In this document: positions 52,416 to 56,465 of the stretch, one piece after another
How positions within the stretch are numbered: position 1 is the first letter of the stretch
Layout of the letters: every line of letters begins with the position of its first letter
Assembly: GCA_021772015.1 (NCBI GenBank)
Contig: JAETNS010000016.1
Coordinates: forward strand, 1-56,465
Direction of reading: 5' to 3'
Origin: Prevotellaceae bacterium
GTDB taxonomy: Bacteria; Bacteroidota; Bacteroidia; Bacteroidales; Muribaculaceae
Length of the DNA: 56,465 nt
Made by a program: the position numbers and the translations under genes
The notes under the pieces: model-generated
The model's database searches: none
What the model saw: the letters and a program-made list of their open reading frames with translations, nothing else
Told to the model about the DNA's origin: nothing

Positions 52416-53096
52416 TTATTTTGTGAGTTTCATTATCCTTAAGGGACAGGCAGAGACACACATCCCGCACTTGATACAATCCGGGTGGAGATATCCGGTT
52501 TCGTTTCCACGGCTGTCATATGGGGCCAGTTGCATAGGACAACTCCGTGCACAACTCTTGCATTTCACTTTGCATGAATCTGCTACATGAATGTTTGTGA
52601 ATCCTCCCGGAAATGGCGATTTTTTGGGAGACACCCATGATGAGAGTGTTCCCATCGGGCAAAACGAGCACCAGGTTCTTGGAGCATAGATAAACGACAA
52701 TATCACCCCCACTATGGTCGTCACAAGAATGATTGTCCAGAAAACCTTGCCCATCGCATTCCAGTTACCCCATGCGAAATACATCTGCACTCCGAACATC
52801 GTGAAGATGAACATTACCATGAAAAGGCGAAAACCAAACGTCCTCACAAACCCCGGTATCTGACGATGCGGGGAATATTTTGCCAACAACCTGTCATAGA
52901 TACTCCCTCTCGGACAGGCATTGCCACACCACCACCGGCCCTTATATGCCGCAAATGCGACAGGCGCGATCATGCATATTATGGCAATGAAGCCGATCAC
53001 GGGATAGAAATAACCCGCAATAAGATAGGCCAGCAGAATCCAGTACAATGGGAATCCCTTTCTGGGCAGAGAACGGTAGAATTGTCTATTTGCCAT
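52416..53096 (-). CDS. NapH-like membrane protein with two 4Fe-4S clusters
   Basis: A 226-residue protein with four to five helices (FPLYWILLAYLIAGYFYPV and others), the paired loop motifs WCGNACPRGS and WCSFCPMGTLS, and at the end two ferredoxin motifs: CKVKCKSCARSCP and CIKCGMCVSACP. It probably carries electrons from the quinone pool or ferredoxin to an outside acceptor. Its place between thioredoxin and oxyR suggests a redox-stress role. Confidence 0.85.
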   Translation of the reverse strand: MANRQFYRSLPRKGFPLYWILLAYLIAGYFYPVIGFIAIICMIAPVAFAAYKGRWWCGNACPRGSIYDRLLAKYSPHRQIPGFVRTFGFRLFMVMFIFTMFGVQMYFAWGNWNAMGKVFWTIILVTTIVGVILSFIYAPRTWCSFCPMGTLSSWVSPKKSPFPGGFTNIHVADSCKVKCKSCARSCPMQLAPYDSRGNETGYLHPDCIKCGMCVSACPLRIMKLTK

Positions 53097-53191
53097 ACGG
53101 TTTCTTGTTTTTCGCTTTTATGAGTGCAAAATTACACAACCGGGCGCATAGACACAAACGATAAAACAGATCTACATATCGATTTTATCAA

Positions 53192-54118
53192 TCAAATGGT
53201 TATCGGGAACTTTATGATCCTTTTATTGAGCATTGTCTTGGGAATGATTGTTTTGATTGCTTCGGCAAGTATGTTCAACAATCGTTCACGCACGAAGTTG
53301 CGATGCACGACAAAGGCAATCTCGCGGACCGGTTCAGGATTGGAGAACTTACGGACATTGGCTCGCTGACATTCCCCAAGAATAGGGACATGAAGCTCCG
53401 GGATAATTGCGTAGCCACCGTTTTCATCCACAATTTTAATAAGTGTCTCCACACTACCGGCCTCATAAACAGCCTGTCGGCCGGCGACATTGTTGCAAAA
53501 TGGGAAAATACCGTGATTCGGGCAATAGCCCTCACGAAGCATCCATACATTTTCAGCAGGAAGCCGGTCAATCATCAATTCCGTGTCATTATAGATTGGA
53601 GCGCCAGGTGACACATACGCCAGTAATCGTTCCTGATATACAGGTATTTCCAAAAGCTCGTCATTGTATACGGGAGCCGCCAAAAGCGCCACATCAAGAT
53701 CTCCACGTTCAAGCTGAGTGACAATGGCCGACCGCCGGGCTTCCTCAACATGCAACTGTATGTCGGGATGGTTTACAGCCAGATATTTTAACATCTTAGG
53801 CAAAAGATATGGAGCCACCGTCGAAATAATACCGAGTGAGACCTTGCCGACAGACTCCCCTTTTCTCACAGCAACAAGTTCCCTTAGCTGCGAGGCATTG
53901 AACAGCAATCTCTTCGCGCGGTTTATTATTTCCTCGCCCATAGCCGTCGGCTTCACAGGATGGCTGCTGCGGTCAAATATGGCCACGTCGAGTTCGATCT
54001 CCAATTTTTGGACAAGCGTTGACAGAGTCGATTGCGAGATATTCAGTGATTCCGCTGCTTTTGCAAAATGGCGGTATTTGTCTACCGCCACTATATATTC
54101 CATTTGTTGAAGTGTCAT
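53192..54118 (-). CDS. oxyR: OxyR-type LysR regulator of peroxide response
   Basis: A 308-residue LysR protein. The winged helix (MTLQQMEYIVAVDKYRHFAK, ISQSTLSTLVQKLE) and ligand domain are intact. C199 and C208 lie in REGYCPNHGIFPFCN with the eight-residue spacing of E. coli OxyR, even at the same numbers, so it should sense H2O2 by a disulfide. The ATG at 54118 is chosen because a -7 box ends at 54145; an in-frame ATG at 54145 would overlap that box. It is divergent from the AlkD-type gene. Confidence 0.92.
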   Translation of the reverse strand: MTLQQMEYIVAVDKYRHFAKAAESLNISQSTLSTLVQKLEIELDVAIFDRSSHPVKPTAMGEEIINRAKRLLFNASQLRELVAVRKGESVGKVSLGIISTVAPYLLPKMLKYLAVNHPDIQLHVEEARRSAIVTQLERGDLDVALLAAPVYNDELLEIPVYQERLLAYVSPGAPIYNDTELMIDRLPAENVWMLREGYCPNHGIFPFCNNVAGRQAVYEAGSVETLIKIVDENGGYAIIPELHVPILGECQRANVRKFSNPEPVREIAFVVHRNFVRERLLNILAEAIKTIIPKTMLNKRIIKFPITI

Positions 54119-54144
54119 AAGATTACTGCTCGATAAATCCGACA

Positions 54145-54202
54145 CAAATGTACAAAAATCTATTTTGAGCAGTTACTCAACAGTGAGTTTTTCGTACATT
54201 TG
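54145..54202. promoter_or_regulatory. Divergent promoters of oxyR and the AlkD-type gene
   Basis: TACATTTG occurs on both strands: minus at 54145-54152 (27 bp from the oxyR ATG) and plus at 54195-54202 (23 bp from the AlkD-type ATG). The DNA between includes TTGAGCAGTTACTCAA, a partly symmetric site that could bind OxyR. Confidence 0.55.
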
Positions 54203-54225
54203 CGGTATAAACATAGAATAGACAA

Positions 54226-54930
54226 ATGCTCGGAAATTGGAAACAGGAATTGCGCGACAAGTCTCGGCCGGAAAAGGTCGCAATACTCGCGCGTTTCTTC
54301 AAAACCGGTGAAGGGGAATACGGCTACGGCGACAAATTCATAGGGGTGACCGTCCCTGACAACAGGGCCGTCTCTAAAAAATACGCGATGGCTCCTATCA
54401 ATATGATTTCAGCAATGCTCGACGACCCTATACATGAATTCCGGTTAGGAGCGTTGCTCGCTCTTGTCTCCAGATATGGGAAATCGCCGGAAGAAACCAC
54501 AGGATTCTATCTTGACAACTTGCAAAAAGCAAACAACTGGGATCTTATAGACTTGTCGGCTCCCGGTATAATCGGAGAGGAACTTCGGGCGGGGCGACAT
54601 CATGACACCATCCGGCGGATGGCTGATGACAAAAACCTGTGGGTACGCCGGGCATCCGTTGTCTCCACATTGCGGCCCACCATGAAATCCCGCGATATCA
54701 CACACTCGCTTGACATCTGCGACATCCTTGTGGATGACCCCCATGATCTCATGCGCAAAGCCGTCGGTTGGGTGCTACGTGAGGTCGGCAAGAAAGACCT
54801 CACGGCAATGCTGTCTTTCCTTGATCTCCATATTGGCCGTATCTCTGCGACTACCCTGTCCTACGCGACAGAAAAGCTGTCGCCTGAAGAACGGGCCGTA
54901 TGGCGACTTCGCCGTAAACAAGGCCGCTGA
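54226..54930 (+). CDS. AlkD-type DNA alkylation repair glycosylase
   Basis: A 234-residue all-helical HEAT-like repeat protein. The catalytic region NNWDLIDLSAPGIIG (about 103-117) and the WVRRASVVST block (139-148) are those of the AlkC/AlkD family, which removes positively charged alkylated bases. It shares a promoter region with oxyR, which may link alkylation and peroxide damage. A perfect 11-bp stem ends the transcript. Confidence 0.9.
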   Translation: MLGNWKQELRDKSRPEKVAILARFFKTGEGEYGYGDKFIGVTVPDNRAVSKKYAMAPINMISAMLDDPIHEFRLGALLALVSRYGKSPEETTGFYLDNLQKANNWDLIDLSAPGIIGEELRAGRHHDTIRRMADDKNLWVRRASVVSTLRPTMKSRDITHSLDICDILVDDPHDLMRKAVGWVLREVGKKDLTAMLSFLDLHIGRISATTLSYATEKLSPEERAVWRLRRKQGR

Positions 54931-54951
54931 AAGTCTGAGACAGAACATGAA

Positions 54952-54984
54952 AATGGGATGTGTCGAAATCCGGCACATCCCATT
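54952..54984. terminator. Bidirectional terminator
   Basis: AATGGGATGTG and CACATCCCATT form a perfect 11-bp stem with an 11-base loop between convergent genes. Confidence 0.75.
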
Positions 54985-55004
54985 CCCATACATTCATGTC
55001 TGTA

Positions 55005-56366
55005 TTACCTTATCATAATCTTGACAGCATTTCCTCCGGCCTTGACGATATAGAATCCCTTTGCAAGAGGCATCTCCACGGGTTGCGCGTCGGTTAACAT
55101 ATGCTGCGCAACTTTTATACCGGAAACCGTGTAAACTTCTACAATACCGGAAACGCCGGAAACCGTAACTCCATCTGAGCCTGTGGCAACATAAATTTCA
55201 CCGGACTCCATGCCGACAGTCTCGACGGCAGATTCTCCGCTCGCTTCCAAGGCCATGTCACAGCAATAAAGGAACAACGCTCCGGGATCCGAGATGGCAT
55301 GTACCGCAAAATTGTATTCTCCATCTTCTTCAGGAGTGATCTCGGCAACGATATTGCCCGGCTCATTCCATACATCTCTGTAGAACGCATTATCCATGTC
55401 AATCAATGTAGGTTCCACCGCCGTAAGAGTCATGTCGCCCACCTGAGCCCCTTTGCCATAACGGATCTCGAACCGTTCAGGATCCATACCGACCCCTAAC
55501 GAGGCTGTGAGCTTGTATTTTATACCTTTTGACAATTTGAGCGGAGGAGTTATAAGCCAGTCATCCGCCGCCACGGAAGACGGCATGCATAGGATACCGT
55601 ATTTGTCACGGAATATCCATGACGCGCCGTCACTATTGTTGTCGATAGTCGTGAACAGCCCCAGTCCGGGCTTATTCCTGAAATCATATGCGAACGGTAG
55701 TGTCAAAGCTTCACCCATAACCACAGAATTGGACTGCGCTGGGTCTGACACGTACATACCGTCGGTAGCTATAACCTCATAATGGACCAACGAGGCTTCG
55801 GTCACGGCGGATATGTCGGTCCACTCCGTCTCTTTGACATCGGAAGCCACCTCAACCCCGGCAGGCATGCGGATGACTGAATAACGGATGTTTTCAACAT
55901 CCACCGGTAAAGAGTGGACTCCTGTCTCAACCGCATCCCAGCTCACATGTATACCCTCTTGAGCCCGCACTGCCACAATATTCCCGACCTTTTCAGGCTG
56001 ATCGAACCCGACGAACTCACGGATTATGTATTCCGGGCCGGCACCGGATGAGTTGCAGGCCCTGATACTTATCACCCTGTTGCCATTATCAAGACGAATA
56101 TCCTTTTGCTCAACAGCCATTCCGGCTTCAGCCTCCCCTCTTTTCACGAGAACTCCATCAACAAGAATCTCATATTCCAAGGCTCCACTCAAAGGAGCAT
56201 CCCCATAGGTTGCCGAAGGCATGGTGAAATTGAAAGTCGCGTTTCCGTCAATACCAACCACTCTCGAGCACTCCGTAACCATGAACGGGACTTCGTCCGG
56301 ATATACGGAGGTCATAGAAAACACTCCGGTAAATTCCTTCTCGCCGGTGACATACCTTATCCTTTC
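55005..56366 (-). pseudogene. Secreted Fn3/MAM-like protein with type IX tail, N-terminus missing
   Basis: The open frame runs from a stop at 56367 to TAG-side 55005, with the first ATG at 56324 (439 codons). There is no signal peptide; the residues before that ATG (YVTGEKEFTGVFS) are protein-like, so a larger gene has been cut. Domains: two fibronectin-type units (LEYEILVDGVLVKRG; IHVSWDAVETG), a MAM-like 'choice of anchor' unit (YDFRNKPGLGLF, then DDWLITPPLKLSKGIKYKL), and a C-terminal type IX sorting domain (VEVYTVSGIKVA, KGFYIVKAGGNAVKIMIR). Function of the full protein is unknown; probably surface adhesion or proteolysis-related. An ordinary gene with an unusual start remains possible. 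Confidence 0.6.
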
Positions 56367-56465
56367 TCATGGAAGATAATATATTATTATTCAGTGGATT
56401 ATAAATTATATATTGTACTAATGTTGTACTAATTAGTTGGATAAATCGAATTTTCGAGGTTCGAT

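Noticed and set aside
1-56465. tRNA, 5S, 16S or 23S genes
   Set aside because: I looked for cloverleaf ends and rRNA landmarks on both strands and saw none; only RNase P RNA was found. Without a covariance search a tRNA could still be missed.

Overview
The window is Bacteroidales chromosome, most likely from the gut family Muribaculaceae (family level is inference). The signs are many Bacteroidota promoters of the form TTG-N19/20-TAnnTTTG, C-terminal domains of the type IX secretion kind, a clostripain-like lipoprotein, a modular GH13 amylase, and tyrosine recombinases of the Bacteroides conjugative-transposon kind. The left 23 kb is accessory DNA and the right 33 kb is mostly ordinary chromosome.

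Region 1 (1-11.5 kb) is part of an integrative/mobilizable element. It has a partial Crp-like regulator, a DUF3408 protein, two small regulators, two excisionase-like helix-turn-helix proteins, a MobC-like relaxosome protein and two tandem tyrosine recombinases. No relaxase follows the MobC-like gene. That place holds a three-gene cassette with its own promoter: an AlbA/Schlafen-type ATPase-like protein, a protein with an AbiJ-type N-terminal domain, and a Ser/Thr protein kinase (4.6-8.1 kb). GC-rich hairpin-rich DNA lies on both sides. Just outside the integrases is the C-terminal stump of a third integrase with its terminator.

Region 2 (11.6-22.6 kb) is a second defence island, almost all on the minus strand from one promoter near 22.6 kb. 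It encodes an SNF2-type helicase, a two-helix membrane protein, a type III methyltransferase (Mod), a type III restriction helicase-nuclease (Res), and a second, different AlbA-type protein whose frame is broken by one base. The first four genes overlap end to start. Downstream are three very small same-strand genes: a 25-residue peptide, a 50-residue membrane protein and an acidic coiled-coil protein. Facing them is a small gene with an operator-like palindrome in its promoter. Region 22.6-23.4 kb is non-coding and rich in dyads.

Region 3 (23.4 kb to the end) is housekeeping and niche functions: an alpha/beta hydrolase, an AraC regulator and an acetyltransferase; a secreted multi-domain amylase; an M16 protease; radA with an rRNA-methyltransferase-like gene; RNase P RNA; a metallophosphoesterase lipoprotein; an MscS channel with an acidic insertion; a C11 protease; the GDP-fucose pair gmd/fcl; alaS with a divergent MerR-like gene; a DUF2807 surface lipoprotein with ADTSG repeats; a DHHW/MBOAT/SGNH acyl-transfer operon; an MFS transporter; a redox group (thioredoxin, NapH-like Fe-S protein, OxyR) divergent from an AlkD-type glycosylase; and a secreted protein that seems to have lost its N-terminus. 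I see no tRNA, 5S/16S/23S rRNA or CRISPR array.
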